Source: Callaeas wilsoni
Lineage: Eukaryota; Chordata; Aves; Passeriformes; Callaeidae
Assembly (NCBI GenBank): GCA_013398955.1
Contig: VWPU01009679.1
Span: 1 to 64,000, forward strand
Length of the DNA stretch: 64,000 nucleotides
Direction: 5' to 3'
Under the pieces are notes generated by a model. That model was given only the letters and a program-made list of their open reading frames with translations, was not told the origin of the DNA and ran no database searches. This document shows, in pieces, positions 1 through 13,439 of the stretch (within the stretch, counting starts at the first letter, position 1; the number at the start of each line of letters is the position of its first letter). The position numbers and the translations under genes are program-made.

Positions 1-2183
1 GTTTTCACCCAAAATCAAATCGCAGGATCAGAATAATACATCAACAGCAAGTGCAAAATTGGACACCTTTTTAGTTCCAGATAGAAAGAGATCTCCCATG
101 TTGTGCTAATTTCTCAATCAACTCCCATCCAGCAAAATGAATGCTGCTGTGAAGGATTGCTTGCTTTTTTAATCTGCAAATCTCCCATATATCAAGAAGG
201 TAGTCTGCCTTGCAATGCTAATGTATAGAAACTGTGTCCTGGCATAACTGAGCACTTGTTCACTTACATCAGTAGAAACGGTATGTGTTTCTGCAAAGGT
301 TGAATTTTTCCATGGTCTTCACAGTAATGTTAAAATTTTACGTTCATTGCAAAGATGATATTTAATCAAATTGCAGGCAGTTTTTGAAAAATAATGTAAT
401 TTTTTAGCTTCAAGTAAAAGAACGAAGACGAGACAGACATTAGTCATGTTGCTTAATGTGCTTCTGGAAGCTACTCAAGTACTAGGGTGGGAGAGGAGAA
501 TCTATATAAGACAGAGCTGTGCAGTGTTTTAAAATATATATCTTGTGATTTTTTTTTGCTGCCAAAATAGGTTGTCATGAGCAGTGTTAATGCTGGAAAT
601 AATTTTTCCTAATTTTAAGTGATGATTCATTCATATGATAGTATATGTCCTGGGTATGTCTTTTGTTGAGCAAGTTTTTATACAGATTTCTTTTATTGAC
701 CAGAGGGTCTCAGGAAGCCTGTTCACTTCTGTGAGGCAGCTGAAAAGAATAAGGTCTAAGGCAAACTAAGATACTGAAAAGATGGAGGGTAGATTGCTAT
801 TGCAAGCCATTACATGCTCTATATAGGCTTAAATGGTGGGTTTCCAGTCCATAAATTACACTTTAGCTAGTTTTCATTTTTAAACATTATTTGTAAACTT
901 AGGATGCAAGATAGAGAGTAATAGTCTTTGCAAACGAAGTCTGAATTGTTTTAAAATGTCTTGGCTATGATAAGACAGCTCAGTCACCAAGTGAAATGGC
1001 AGAATTGCTAGAGTCCCTCACTGAAAGGTAGGAACAAGTCACAGATTAAAAATAATGTCTTGTTAGCTCTCACAGTACTTTGCCAACTGCAAGTTGACAC
1101 TCTCACTTTATTTTGACATAGGTAAACTAGTGTCATAATGCAATTCAACATGGGAGCTGGTCTAATTCCAAAGTGATAACTAGCTGTCACCGTAAGTCAG
1201 TGGATCAAGATTAGGGATAATATTGCAGCATGACATGATGCAATAATTGCTTTTAACGAAATACATGCACAACTATCTAGAGGCAATTTTTAGAGACACG
1301 AATTTGTATCATGTTGGAGTGGATATGATCATTCCCAGCCTGATAAGTTCCCTTGCATTTTCTTTTCCTCTGTAATGTAAGCAAAAGCAACATCTGACTG
1401 TAGGACAACATGCAAAGCTAGAAACAGTTTGTTTTCTAATTCCTAAAACCAAAAATATATTGATGAGCTCTGAGACCAAAAAGACAAAAAGAGCACTTAA
1501 TTTAATTATCATATATTCTTCACAGCTTTCCTTTTCGGCAGAACTTGAGACCTGAACGCCATACCGCGGTGCCTCTGATACACTGGTCAAGCAGTCTCAC
1601 TGTTAGCTGAGAAAAAACCAGCTCAGCTGCACAGAGCTGTTCAGAGGTTCTGGACAGCAATATATGCCTGATTTTACATCAGTCTTTATATCAAACACTG
1701 CTCAGAGTGACATCCTGATTTCACCTATCACTCACCAGCAGCAGCCAATACTACTGGCAGTTCCCCTCTATAGCCTTGTTCTCCTTCTTGTGGGGGCATT
1801 GCTTTTCCAAGAGCTCTAAGGATTTAGATATATAAATTCTACCATTCTCTACCATTCTACCTTGATTTATCATTTATTGTGAAGCTCTGCATGTATCTAC
1901 ACGCCAATGTGGACTTTGTGTACCTAACTGCATTGCACATCCTTGAACTTCCCAGTCCTAATAAGGTTGATGGTTAGAAGAATATAAGAATTCATGTAAA
2001 TGGATTATGCCGTTTGACAGAAAGGTTCTTTAGGGGTTCTTTAGGTACAGATACTTGCATTTATTACAAATATCAGTGTCAACCTTTTCCTGCATCCTAT
2101 TTCTGTCCGTCTTTCTTTGTTCAGGAAGTCATTAATGAAACAAAAATATTTTAGTGAAATCTTCATCTTTTTTGCTGCAAAGG
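1..2183. other. AT-rich non-coding stretch, no gene seen
   Basis: I see no gene, RNA or recognisable transposon here. Both strands have only short open frames (up to about 93 codons) without recognisable domains. Two tiny slippage-type duplications are visible: a 10-bp unit repeated twice at 1838-1857 (TCTACCATTC) and an 11-bp unit repeated twice at 2024-2045 (GGTTCTTTAGG). Confidence 0.7.
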
Positions 2184-2390
2184 CTTTTCTCTTTCTCTTT
2201 CTCTTTCTCTTTCTCTTTCTCTTTCTCTTTCTCTTTCTCTTTCTCTTTCTCTTTCTCTTTNTCTCTTTCTCTTTCTCTTTTCTCTTTCTTTTCTTTCTCT
2301 TTTCACTTTCTTTTCTCTTTCTTTTCTCTTTCTTTTCTCTGTCTTTTGTCTGTCTTTTCTCTTTCCTTTCTCTTTCTTTTCTCTTTCCTT
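2184..2390. repeat. Polypyrimidine microsatellite, (CTCTTT)n grading into CTTTT variants
   Basis: The plus strand is almost pure C and T for about 205 bases. The first half is a clean 6-bp CTCTTT array. After about 2280 it degrades into TTTCTCTTTCTTTT-type units with a few G interruptions near 2341-2352. An N at 2261 is the only ambiguous base in the window and lies inside the clean array, which suggests sequencing or assembly difficulty. The minus strand is the matching polypurine (GAAAGA/GAGAAA) tract. Serine-phenylalanine or arginine-glutamate-rich frames across it are artefacts of the repeat. Homopurine-homopyrimidine mirror repeats like this can form triplex (H-DNA) in vitro; whether this one does is inference. 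Confidence 0.97.
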
Positions 2391-5300
2391 AAAGATTTTC
2401 CACAATGGCATCAGTTAGTGAAAGCTGTGATTTATCTCGAGGAAATTCAAGTGAAATTAACCTCTGTGGATTTTATGCCTTTTAATTTTCCAACTGCTTT
2501 AGGTTTCTGGAGACTTTCTTCTAACAATAACTAAGCTTACAAAATAAAAAGAACTCAATTTAACTTCCTAATTGAGAAAAAAGTTGCTGTAGAAGAAAAT
2601 TTACAGCAGATGATTTTTCTCCCCTGGTTTTGATATTACATATGTTTTATATTCAAGAGCAAACAAATTGCTTGCATAAGGCTACCAGTGCACTGGTATT
2701 ACTTTAATGTCTGGATAACTAATTTTAAGATTCCCTTATAGCTTTGACCTTTAAAAACACTCAACAGTCACAACTGGGAAGCAAATTTCATCTCCCATTA
2801 GGAAAAACAAAAGCTGCAGAGTGATGAGATTTGTTGAAAACTGCTCTCCTTTTTAAACTCATTTTGAATGTATATACATTGCATTTAAGACCAAGAAATA
2901 CAAGTCCCATAATTAAATGTGCCCTATAATTGCAAATTTCAGAATAGATGATTTGTATCGTCTATTTATATTTTGGGTATGTGTGAAATTATCTAGCTGT
3001 TAATGGATATTGTTAGCTTTCTAGACTGTCCCAGACCTGTAAATATCATGACATTAAAAAATCTTTTGGATGCTACTAAAATTTTTAGAAGCCAGTGCAG
3101 TCTCAGAGGTTGTGAGTAAAGATGAGCATGTCTACCCTCTTTAATCTCTCCATTTCTCAGAATACTGCAAGTCTTGGTAAGAGCAGATAATTCACAGCGA
3201 TCTTCTCCCTGACTCCTATCCAGAGTCCATGACTTCCTCCTCCTTATGGGTCAGGATGTTGCAAGAAAGGAACGAGATACAGAGGGAGAAGAAACCACCG
3301 AGGCTTCATCCTTAACCGCTCCCCACTGTGCAGCACGGACACAATGCAAACAGGACTGTGCTTAAAAGCTTAGCGGTAGGAACACAAACACATCTATGAT
3401 GGTCTGGGTTGGACAGGGTGGATCCAGTGCAGGAAAAGGGAAAAAAAGCTATGCTGCTTTTTATATATCAAATGCCATTATCACAATGGGAACCTAATTT
3501 GACAAGGAATTTAAGGCATTATTTAATGCCAAAGCACAAAGGATCTATTGTACAAATGAATATTAATACAGAGTTAAAGGGTCTGTCATTTACTCAAAGC
3601 TGATTACATGCACTGATAAAGGCTTATAAGACTTTATTCTGCAACACTGAAATCAATAAGATTATCAACAACTTCAGGGGATGCAGGTGCAACCTTCAAA
3701 TACTAAATCTACTGGTTCTTCATTGCAAAAGGCCATTTGCCAGCACCTGAGTACGTATGAAAGGGAGACTTCATCCTGCCGATGATTCTATACAGACACT
3801 CCTGCAACTAGCTGAAACACATAACTTTCACATGAGGAATATTAGACATTATGTACACTTTTTGAAGTCTTTACTGCACTCTAGAATCTCATTTCTGTTG
3901 CATGTGGTACTTTATACTGATAATATATCCTTGGCTATAAATATGAAACCTGAAATTCCCAAGATGCTCTCAAAGAATTCATTGAGCTTGGTGCAGTAAC
4001 AAAGAAAGAAAATGCTAGGAATAAAAACAAAGCAATGAGATAGTTTTACACATAATTTATATATACACCAATAACTGTCCCTGAAGGTTCTGCTTTCATT
4101 ATCAAGTGGAAAATGCCCAAGTGAAGTACTCATAAAACGTAAGCAAAATGTTACATGGCATCAGAAGGTTACATTCTAGAATATTTATGAACGGGCATTT
4201 AAACGCTTACAGAAGTAGTATTGTCATGAATATCCATGACCAAAGAGAGACGTGTAGCACTTCATGGATATCTGTGAATTTCAGAATGATGAATTTTACA
4301 TCATATGTTCATAAAAATGCATAACACCTCATGAAAGATTCATGAGTCACCACAGTTTCTTCTGAAAAACATTTAAAGCTTTCATGAAAATATTAACAAT
4401 ATATAAACTATGGGACTCAGTGCAACAATCGTTTTAAAATATAGAGACTGTACAATTTTTCGCTATGCATCACTAGAGGCTATTAGATATCCAGTTCAAT
4501 AGTTAAAGAGATTTACCATCTAAAATTTTGTATGAAAATTCCTTGCCATGCCTATAATCTACAACCATCTTCTAAACATATTAAATGTTTGTTGACTCTT
4601 AATACAGGGAAGTGTCAGGAGGACCAGAAGACACAGGGGAAAATTAACGATGAATTGCCTTGCTACAGTCTAGATAAAATTTAAGTCAGGATATTTAATA
4701 TATTCTGTCAAAAAAAAAAAAGAGGCACATTTGACAAGCAGGTCTGAAATCAGAGGCAGTATTTGCTATCACTAGACTCACTCCTGTGCTGTTCAGAGGT
4801 CACAGATGCTGTCTAGGGAAGGAATGTGGCCCTGACGTCGCTGTGTGCCTTCACATGTGTTCTCAGAGTAGAGAACTTGAACTGACTGTGGGCAGGAGTC
4901 ACTCGTGAGGAAGGAGGCTCTGGCTGGCGAGAGGAAAACACTAAAACCTTCATAGACTTTTATTTATAGTGGGATGAACAGCTACAATTTGACAACAGTG
5001 ACACTGAGCTTCAGGGGGAGAAATCTCAGCCTGGGTTTAGGCATGTGTGGGATTGAAGAGGGCTTCCTCACCTCTTTTAGCATAGTGTCTTTTTTTTTTT
5101 CTTCCTCCCACTTTAAACAGAATAGACTACTGTGCCGAACTGTCACTGAGGTATTGGAAAAAAATTTCTTGAGCCTTATTCAGCTTCAAGAAAGAGGTGT
5201 TTTCTGAAGCATCTACTGGATTAAATCCATTTAGTGAAGTACCCACCAGGAAGTGCAGGCCTGAATCCCAGTGTGGAAAGGGAGGTTTTGAACGGGTCAA

Positions 5301-6200
5301 ACTGGCGGCATCACAATATGTTTAAAATCAGAACTGCAGCTACTTTCATGTCACAGTTGCAAGTGTAGAGAGCTAAAACATATTTGCACAGTTGTATTTA
5401 TATAGTGTAACTGCTGTAAATCTGTTGCAGTTTGCCTTTCAATCTCATTTCACCTTATCCCCTTTTTGAAGAAGGCTCATCTTAGTATTTAAAAAGAAAT
5501 CAGTTTATTACATAAAAACCCCCAAAATCTGTAGATGTTTGACCTGAGATAGATACCACTGAAATAACTGCAAAGACTTCTCTTTGAGCTAACCAGCAGA
5601 AGCCTGCTGTAAGAGCAATTTGAAGTTTGACTTCCTACGGAAATTATTATATACATAAAATAAATTTTGTATATGTCTGCAGCTTAAGAGGTAATGAAGT
5701 CACGCTGGTGGTTTTTCCAGACACCTCTGAATTAAGATAATAAGTTCTGTTATGGTTTGGCACTACTAACAAAAAAATATAAAACTACCTCCAAGAAAAT
5801 TTACCTATTTTTGAGCTTATCCAGTTTTTCTACACCTTCACTCAAAGGAACCCCAGGTATTATTAAGGTCAAGCAGTATTAAATCCAGGCTGGTTTCCCA
5901 GTTGTTTCTTGACAATTCGGACACTAAGCAAATTACTATTTGTTACTGACAAAATACTGATGTGATTGAATTTTTTGCTTGTAAATTGAGCTACATGTTC
6001 AAACTTCACTGAAGCAACAAACTTCCTTTTAGTTTTATGATATCAAATTAAGCTAACTTAAATGTTCTCAGTTTGTTAGAGGGATGATTTTACTTTTTTT
6101 TCCAAGGCAACAGTAGGAAAGTTAAGGACCAGCAATTGTCCTAGAGATCAGGCTTGGGCAATCACTGACTTGAAACAAGGCAACGCATAAAATCCTAGAT
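2391..6200. other. AT-rich non-coding stretch, no gene seen
   Basis: No gene or transposon is recognisable. The region holds short A or T runs (about 4710 and 5090). A CRE-like TGACGTC lies at 4833-4839 in a slightly GC-richer patch (about 4790-4930), with nothing around it that would make a promoter call defensible. A small inverted repeat at 4230-4271 is listed separately. Confidence 0.65.
4230..4271. repeat. 10-bp inverted repeat with 22-bp spacer
   Basis: ATATCCATGA at 4230-4239 is the exact reverse complement of TCATGGATAT at 4262-4271. The surrounding 200 bases contain several further TCATGA motifs (4224, about 4340 and about 4381). It may be a chance hairpin, so no function is assigned. 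Confidence 0.6.
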
Positions 6201-6230
6201 TAAGGGTAAGGTTAAGGATTAAGGTTAAGG
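6201..6230 (+). repeat. Short degenerate TTAAGG/TAAGGG tract, telomere-like
   Basis: Five imperfect hexamer-like units (TAAGGG, TAAGGT, TAAGGA, TTAAGGT, TAAGG) run in succession. They resemble the vertebrate telomere unit TTAGGG, but most contain TTAAGG, so this is not a canonical interstitial telomere. Microsatellite-like expansion is the simplest explanation. Confidence 0.6.
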
Positions 6231-9200
6231 ATAACAGAGTTGGCCTCAAATAAGATACAAATGTAAAAAATAGATATATTACTTTCAGAAGGAAATAGTG
6301 TTTCAGATCCTGGATCTGCATTCATGTGCTGGTAGAAAGACCTTGGGTCCCCTAAGGGGCTTTGTGAAGTCAATAAACTTTCCTACCTGGATGTTTCAAA
6401 GATCAGGGATTAAAAAACGAAGTCTGTATTTGAATAGCTTTAAAGCCAACACAAATCTTCATCTACAGACATCAGTTCACTGGATCAAGATGCTGCATGA
6501 TTGATTTTTATCTGACCTACCTTGTCAACACAATGGTTTTTTTTTCTCTTACAAGGCTGTCTAGTGGGAAAGCTTTCTAGTCTGAAGGAAACTTATATCT
6601 AAGATACGGCACAATTAACTGAAAAACCAGCTTTACAAGATTGGTGTATATTTAGAGTTACATTAGATTTCGAACAATATAAACGACTTTTTATTTGACT
6701 GAACTACACAAGAGTGTCCTTAAAACTCTTAAGTCAAGTTTATTTGGGGAATTATTTCCATTTATTAGCTGCTGTGTTGCATATGATGATTCCATCTAAA
6801 TGGATATGCCCAAGTAGTGACACCAAAGTTTTGTGCCTCTGTTGCTGGTGTGCTGGTAAATTGTTGAACAGATTGAACATATTGACAAGAATATTTCAAT
6901 GAACCCACAAGCTGCTGACTCTCTAAGCAAACAAACAATATACTTAACTGCTTCCAGGGTTTTTTGAGAAATAGCATGGCTCAGTGGGAGCTAGGAGCTT
7001 TAGAAACTACTTCTGGATTTTTGTATACGGTCTTTATTTGTCTGTTGGTAGGGGTATTTTCTTCAGAAGTCACTGGACTTCCAGGCCTTCTGCCATTTAC
7101 TGCTTCCTCCACCTTCTCTGCAATCTCGAGACCTTATTGTCTGCCTTCTTTGCTATACAGTCTTCATCCCTCTCCCTCAGACACATGTAATCCTCACATT
7201 GCATGGTTTTTACCTGAGAGCTTGATGGGGACGTGTAGGCATAGGCCATGTTTTCCCCATTAGTGTCCAATTTGGACACTCCTGAGTTGGAAGTGGAGAC
7301 TCGGTGTCACTTCTGGTGGCAAGGCCTTTCCATTCAGTCCCTAGAATTATTGCTGGACACTATTTCCTTGTGTAATATTTGGATGTTTCTCCAGCTTGCT
7401 TGGCCACAACATAACGCTGTGCCACATTTGGGAACAAACCCCCACTAAGTTCTTTTCTCATATAAATCTTGTCAGCTGAGAATTACAGCCTTCTGAGATG
7501 AAATTTGAAGAACAAGTCGAAAAGCTGATCAGTCCTAGTGGGCAGCAGGCAGTGAAGGGGCCAGGGTGACCTGTGCTGACTAGAGGCCTTGTACTTGTTT
7601 TCCTGCACTACACTACTGCAGAAACCTTAAAATATGGGAGGATAAGCAAAAATGAGGCAGTACAGGTGAAATAGGAAAGCAAAATCAGAGAGGACAATAA
7701 TAGTTGGAGAGAAGACAGAGAAACAGGGAAGTGGCAACTGAATGAAACAGACAAAGTGATAAGAAGAGAACTCAGCTTTAGTTTTCCAGATGTTCTCAGA
7801 TACAGTCTATCAATACTGCCAAAACCATCACCCTTGAACACACAGGCAGAACAAGGATCTCAAAAATTGAATGTCCAGGCTACGCATTGATTCACTTCAG
7901 ATAGCCAAGCAAGGAACCTTGGCATGAAGCCTTGCTCCAGCTCTGCCTGTATGTTCTCCATGGGGAGAGAAGGAAAGATTTAGATCAGAAGTCTGGCTTG
8001 GCCTCTAAAATGGGGGCTCCCCTCCACGTCCCCCAGGAGACTGTCCTTTATATGAACCCCACTGGATCGGGGGTTATTTTCATTTAATGCATGTATGAAT
8101 ATATGTGTTATTGCTTGATAAAGTGATTTTAGGTCTTCCATTACTGCATTATCTGAAAGACTAAAGTTTTTAGTGGTCTGGTGAGATAGAGAAGCAAAAT
8201 AAATACTTACTGTAAGAGATTGTTGTAAACTATTTTATCCAAAAATTTCTTTCTTTATTAGTTTCCCTAATGTATATATACTTAATCATTTGGGAGAAAC
8301 ATTCAGACATTGGACAGAATAAGGGTAAAACAGTGCAGCTCAAAGAAACAGAGACTCCTTTGAAAAGGGCATAAGAGAGAATATGCTTTCTGTCTTCTAA
8401 TTGAGACAACATTCAACATTCTTTAATGAGGACCTAAATAATTGTTGAAGGACTTTCACGATAAAACACTGATAACTTCTGAAAAATGTAAACGTTAGAT
8501 ATGTTACATGTTAGGTGAGACTAATTACCCTACTCCTCTGCCATAATAATAAACTTCATAAGTACATTATAATTTTATGTAGCCTAGATGGCCTTATACT
8601 TTAAGTGCTTCCACATTTACAAACCATATAATTAGAAATGTGTTTCCAATAGGTTACTTTTATATTAGGGTTCAGCATTAAATTGTATACCCATTATCTA
8701 CAAAATAGTCTCAATTTTCACTGAAGAAGCACTATTTTATTAGCCACACGTTCCTCTCTTGTAAAGACCATATGTTCACTCAGACTTGCCCATAATATGT
8801 GCATATATAATACATTTTAACTGAATTTTTTTATGTTTTAATGTCACAGTAACTGCAGTAGGTGTCATTCTGCCTACCTAATACGCATTTATTCATTAAG
8901 AACATTAATTAATATCATGTATTAGGTATAGTTTAGACTCTAAGTCCCTTAATACAGTAAAACTCAATTAAGTAGCTGAAAATGTAACTGTCATGGGTAC
9001 TGAAAAATCTTTTTTGTTAATTACACAGAAACAGCAGGTTTTGTCTCTGGAATCAAGACTCATACTGAAATATTTCATAACACCATGAATACCCTGCATT
9101 ATTTTTCTTCTTGTTGCTACTACCTGTTTTTACTTTAAAATTGGCTCCTTTAAATATTTTTACTTATTCTGAGGAACCATCAAAGTTTGTATACATGTCA

Positions 9201-9327
9201 AAGACTCTGAATATTTCTAATCTAGCTGAAAGTCATGATTTCTTATACTCTGAGCATCAACATAACTTATTAAAAATGTAAAATTATTTTGGCATTATTT
9301 TACTTTGCTTTGTTGATTTTTTTTGAA
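6231..9327. other. Non-coding stretch, no gene seen
   Basis: Several short frames on the plus strand between about 6.7 and 7.45 kb (up to 99 codons) contain no motif I recognise. The sequence there is slightly GC-richer, with a pyrimidine-rich run followed by CAG near 7165-7180. That resembles a splice acceptor but has no matching coding exon. The remainder is plain AT-rich DNA, apart from the palindrome at 7262-7280. Confidence 0.65.
7262..7280. repeat. 19-bp palindrome, 9-bp arms with 1-nt spacer
   Basis: AGTGTCCAA (7262-7270) and TTGGACACT (7272-7280) are exact reverse complements around a single T. The symmetry is that of a dimeric binding site, but I do not recognise a specific factor consensus. 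Confidence 0.75.
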
Positions 9328-9359
9328 GGGGGGGTTGTTTGTTTGTTTGTTTTGTTTTT
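9328..9359 (+). repeat. G7 run followed by (TTGT)n microsatellite
   Basis: Seven Gs at 9328-9334 are followed by about six TTGT/TTTG units with one irregular unit near the end. This is a simple repeat. Confidence 0.9.
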
Positions 9360-12300
9360 AATTTACTACACTGTGGGTACTACCTAAGAACTAAACAGGT
9401 TCTTACTTTGCAAAGCAACTATTTCTACTGCTTTAACATACCTCCGTCTCTGGAAAATCTCAGACCTACCCTTTATTTCTTTTTCTTTTGTGATGTTATG
9501 AAGTTTGACAGCAAATAAAAAATTCAGTCTCATGTTGTTTTGCTGCTGGCTGATACATTGGCATCAGGTCCAAAGGGCCTCTTGTTATCCTTCAAAGCCA
9601 AACGTGAGAACATAAATACATGGTCTGCTCTGCACGGATAGAAAAGCCAGAGGCACGAATCCAGACCCACCAAGAGGAACTAAAGGATTAGAAAAATACA
9701 CACATTTTAATCCTTTGAATTACTCCTATATTCTTGAAGCAAAGCATAGGCCTGGAGTTGACACAGAGTAATGAAAAATTTAATCATATTTCTTTTTTTA
9801 ATACAAGAAGTAAGGTCATCACTGTTATTAACTTAATCACATATATAATTCAGACCATTATATAAAATTTAGAAAGTTCAGGCAAACAAGGACATGGAAA
9901 AATTATGTCTGTTCACTAAAGCTTTTTTCAAAATGTCAGGTAAGCTTTAAAAAGACATAAAAGTTGAGAAATCATTTTTTCACCAGATGTAGGAAAGGGA
10001 GAACTTCTGAACTAATAAAAACAGAACTTTCTTTTTTTTTACATCACTGAATCTGCATTCTTCACTTCTCTCTATGCATACGAGGGTCATGAGCCCTGGA
10101 TCTTTTTATTTTATTATTGTCTCATTCATTCCTTTAGTCTTAGCTTTTTTGTGAGACATGCATTGAGAAAGTGACTAACATTGCAGCCTAGTAGGCAGCA
10201 GCCATTTGGGTCAGCTAATCTGTGACATGAAATAAAAGGATAAAATAAGGTAATATTGCTTCATTTAGAATATTGTTAATAGGTTTTAATCTTTGCTGAT
10301 ACTCTGCTCCTTTCATTTCTGCTATCCTGACCTGGATTGTATGTGGTCTATAACGTGAACCTGCTTCCCTGAGCATGTTTACCCAATCTCTCTTTGAACT
10401 GCTGATGGTAATGAATCTCCTTCCTCCAGCCCCAACTGCTGCATTCAGTTATCATCAAGCACAGGCATCAACTAGAGCTCTAATCTTGCTCCGATGGATG
10501 GAATACTAACCTTTCACAAGATTAGAGACATAAGGTGCTCTAGAGATAATAAAATTCAAATAGGTTTATTTCAAAGGGCAACTCAATCTCGATTTTGTTC
10601 ATGGGTCACTTGACAGATCATTTGCCAATGTAGTTTTTGTGTCCTTCTGCATCTGGCTTCTGTGCAGTGCTCCAACTATTTCATATTAAGTGGGCACCAA
10701 CAGGCAGAGTTCGGCAAGGGTCTGGCTTTAGCAAAAATAGCATGGAATTCATTCAGCATGAAGCTGGCAACTTTACTAAAAGTTCGTCTTCTGAGGGTGG
10801 TGCCTGGATGGCGGGAAAGCTTTTCTTAGCATTTTCAGGAATGTACAGAAAGACAATCATGATAAGCATCTTGAACACTTTGAGCTTTAAACTCCTGTTA
10901 GATCGGAGAGCAAAAATCTTGCTAGCATCATGACAGCCAGCTCTGCAATATATGCAGTAGCTGTAACTTAAGAGATTTGTAGCTTGTGAGCAACCATTTT
11001 TAATGTGCTTGTCAAACCTTTCTATGCAAAAGTGTTTACAAATCAAATATTTAAGTCAGGTATCTACAGGCATGAACATAAGGCTCTTACAGGTGCTAAA
11101 GAAAGATTCCTCCAGATGACAGCTCTGGTGTCACATACAGGAATTAGGATCCCATGAAGGCAAAGTAAGTGAAATTTCCTGCAACTTTTATGGTTGCAAC
11201 TTGCCCCTACTAAATAGGTTTAATAGAGCAAAATTAAATGATTACAACTAGACTGCTTAGAGAAAAAATATTATTGAAGACAGTGAGCATAATGTCTGGC
11301 CGTCATTCAGAAGAAGGATAAAAAGTAATTAAATGGCCCATATAAACCAGACAGCTAAAGCTGCAGGTGTATAAATTGCACACAAACTACAGCACATCAG
11401 TAAGTTAGCCAGGAGTTTGGAGGCTGATTTTTGTGGGCAGATGCTAGCAGCTGGACTTCTCTCCAGGAGAAAGAGACAGAGAGGGATGAATAAGCATCAT
11501 AAGCACACATAAAGAGAACCAAGAAAGCTCACGGAAAGTCAGACAGATATTTTATGCTCAGATCCAGGACAGCACTGAAAAAGAGTATGCTCTAGGAATT
11601 AAAAAAAAAAAAAAAGATTACTCAGAAATATGAAACCCTGTCTTTTTTTCTACAGAACTTGCTTCTTGCATATTTATTATAGGGGTGAGAGTTTGGAATA
11701 ACAAATATTTTAGAGGTAAGATTGTGTGCTTTTAGTTTCCTGAAACAAGGACAACTACACTGTATTTAAAATTCAGTGGTTGATGAGTTTGCATGATAAC
11801 TAAGTAGGACAGATTTCATGGCATATGCATCTAAAATGTGTACTGGACTAACTCCGAAATCTGGAAACTGGAAAATAAAGTTCAAGATTTTTTTAACTGT
11901 TTTTAAAGCCTTAGAACTACATGAAAAATATATTCTCATTTTGGATGTTTTAGCTGTGACAGCTCATAAACTAGTCTATTCCTAGAATTGCAATCATATC
12001 TCTGGAGTCCATTTACAAAGTTTAAATTTCATAATTGAGTTCTTAATATTTCAAAACTGTTTCTGTTTTCATAAAGTTTTCATAGAGACACTTCAATTGT
12101 CATTGTCATCCTTTATAATAAAAAGCTCTTGATAATAATTTTATACTACATATTTTTAAAAATTCCAGAAATAATTGACTATATATGTATCCTGTGATTG
12201 ATGCAGGAACTTATGCATTTATGTGTTTTTTTCTCTTGCCCCAGTACTAAGACCTAGGCATTAATTTTCTGCAAGTATATGCAAAAGAAATCTTTAAGCA

Positions 12301-13439
12301 TGCAAGGTGGAATCCATACTTGAGGATTGAAGTCTTTTAGTTAGAGGATATGAATTTTTCAGGCAATCATCTGTCTTTGCCACTTCACTACCAACTCTAT
12401 CAACCTGTATGTAATTTTCTACCCATAATAGATGCAAAATGGGCTATTAAATTGCCACAGGATCATACAGACCAGAGAATAGAGAATTAAGTTCTGTGTT
12501 ACCTAAATTGTTCACACAAAAGGGGACTACATCAAATCAAGACCTTTCAGGAGTTTCAAGGCTCCCAATCAGCTGCCGTGGAGATGCGTGTGACAACTAA
12601 CAACCCAGGCTGCAGGCAGATGCTGTAACTCTCCAACAGTGACAGGCTGGGATGGAGGGAGCAGAGATGGGGAAGCAGTCACTGTGATCAGCCTGTCAGA
12701 CTAATCCCTGACTTGCTTCAAACTTTTAATTATGGAATTTTTACTGGTACGTTTCATCCTGATAGACTGTCTGCATACTACAGGCTTTGAAATCTTCAGA
12801 CAGTCTATGTGGGGGAGATAAAAAAGCTGAAGACACATAAAGCAGGACAGGGAAGTGTGACTGTGGAAATAATTTTAAATTATGTCCTGAATAGAGTGTG
12901 TATTAAAACTTGGAAGATTTTAGCTTTCAGAAAAGCAGTCATTCAAATAAACCAGGTGTTTCTTCTTCCAAGTTTTACACATAAAGAAATAGCATTTTAC
13001 TGCAAATCAAAATATGCCACATAAAAGTACCAATACTAGTCTGGCAGGCTGTCAGGAAATACAGTATACCTGCAAATAAAAAAGTTACTGAGGAGCTCAT
13101 CCTCTGGTTCAAAGCCAGGACCAGCTGCCTGGAAGCAGGAAATCTAGCATCAGACCTAGTTCCAAAGATAACTGCTGAGCTGACTGCTCAATAATCTTTT
13201 TTTATAAAGCCTGATCTGCAAGCACACACAAAGAAAAGTCAAAGGACTTAATTTGATTTAAATGCAGCTGCCCTAATCACACAGAGGAACAACCATGATA
13301 GTCAGAAATAGTCAGACTAAGCTTTTTTCCAAAGAACAGCACTTGGCCTAAAACACGTAACATTACCCTCTTCATCGTTAACTTTGAATTTTCTTGCTTT
13401 CGTGGGATTAAGTCAGACCTCTACCATTATGTTAATGTA
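9360..13439. other. AT-rich non-coding stretch, no gene seen
   Basis: No gene or transposon is recognisable. An A15 run lies near 11600-11615. A patch around 12600-12740 is slightly richer in GC and homeodomain-like TAAT/ATTA cores, and 13195-13300 contains a CAGCTG E-box within otherwise AT-rich sequence. Neither is specific enough to call. Confidence 0.6.

Noticed and set aside
2117..2534. Open frames rich in Phe/Ser/Leu (plus) or Arg/Glu/Lys (minus)
   Set aside because: They are direct translations of the CTCTTT microsatellite and contain an N. Not a protein-coding gene.
4833..4839. CRE-like TGACGTC as a promoter element
   Set aside because: Isolated 7-mer with no CpG island, transcription start signature or downstream exon.
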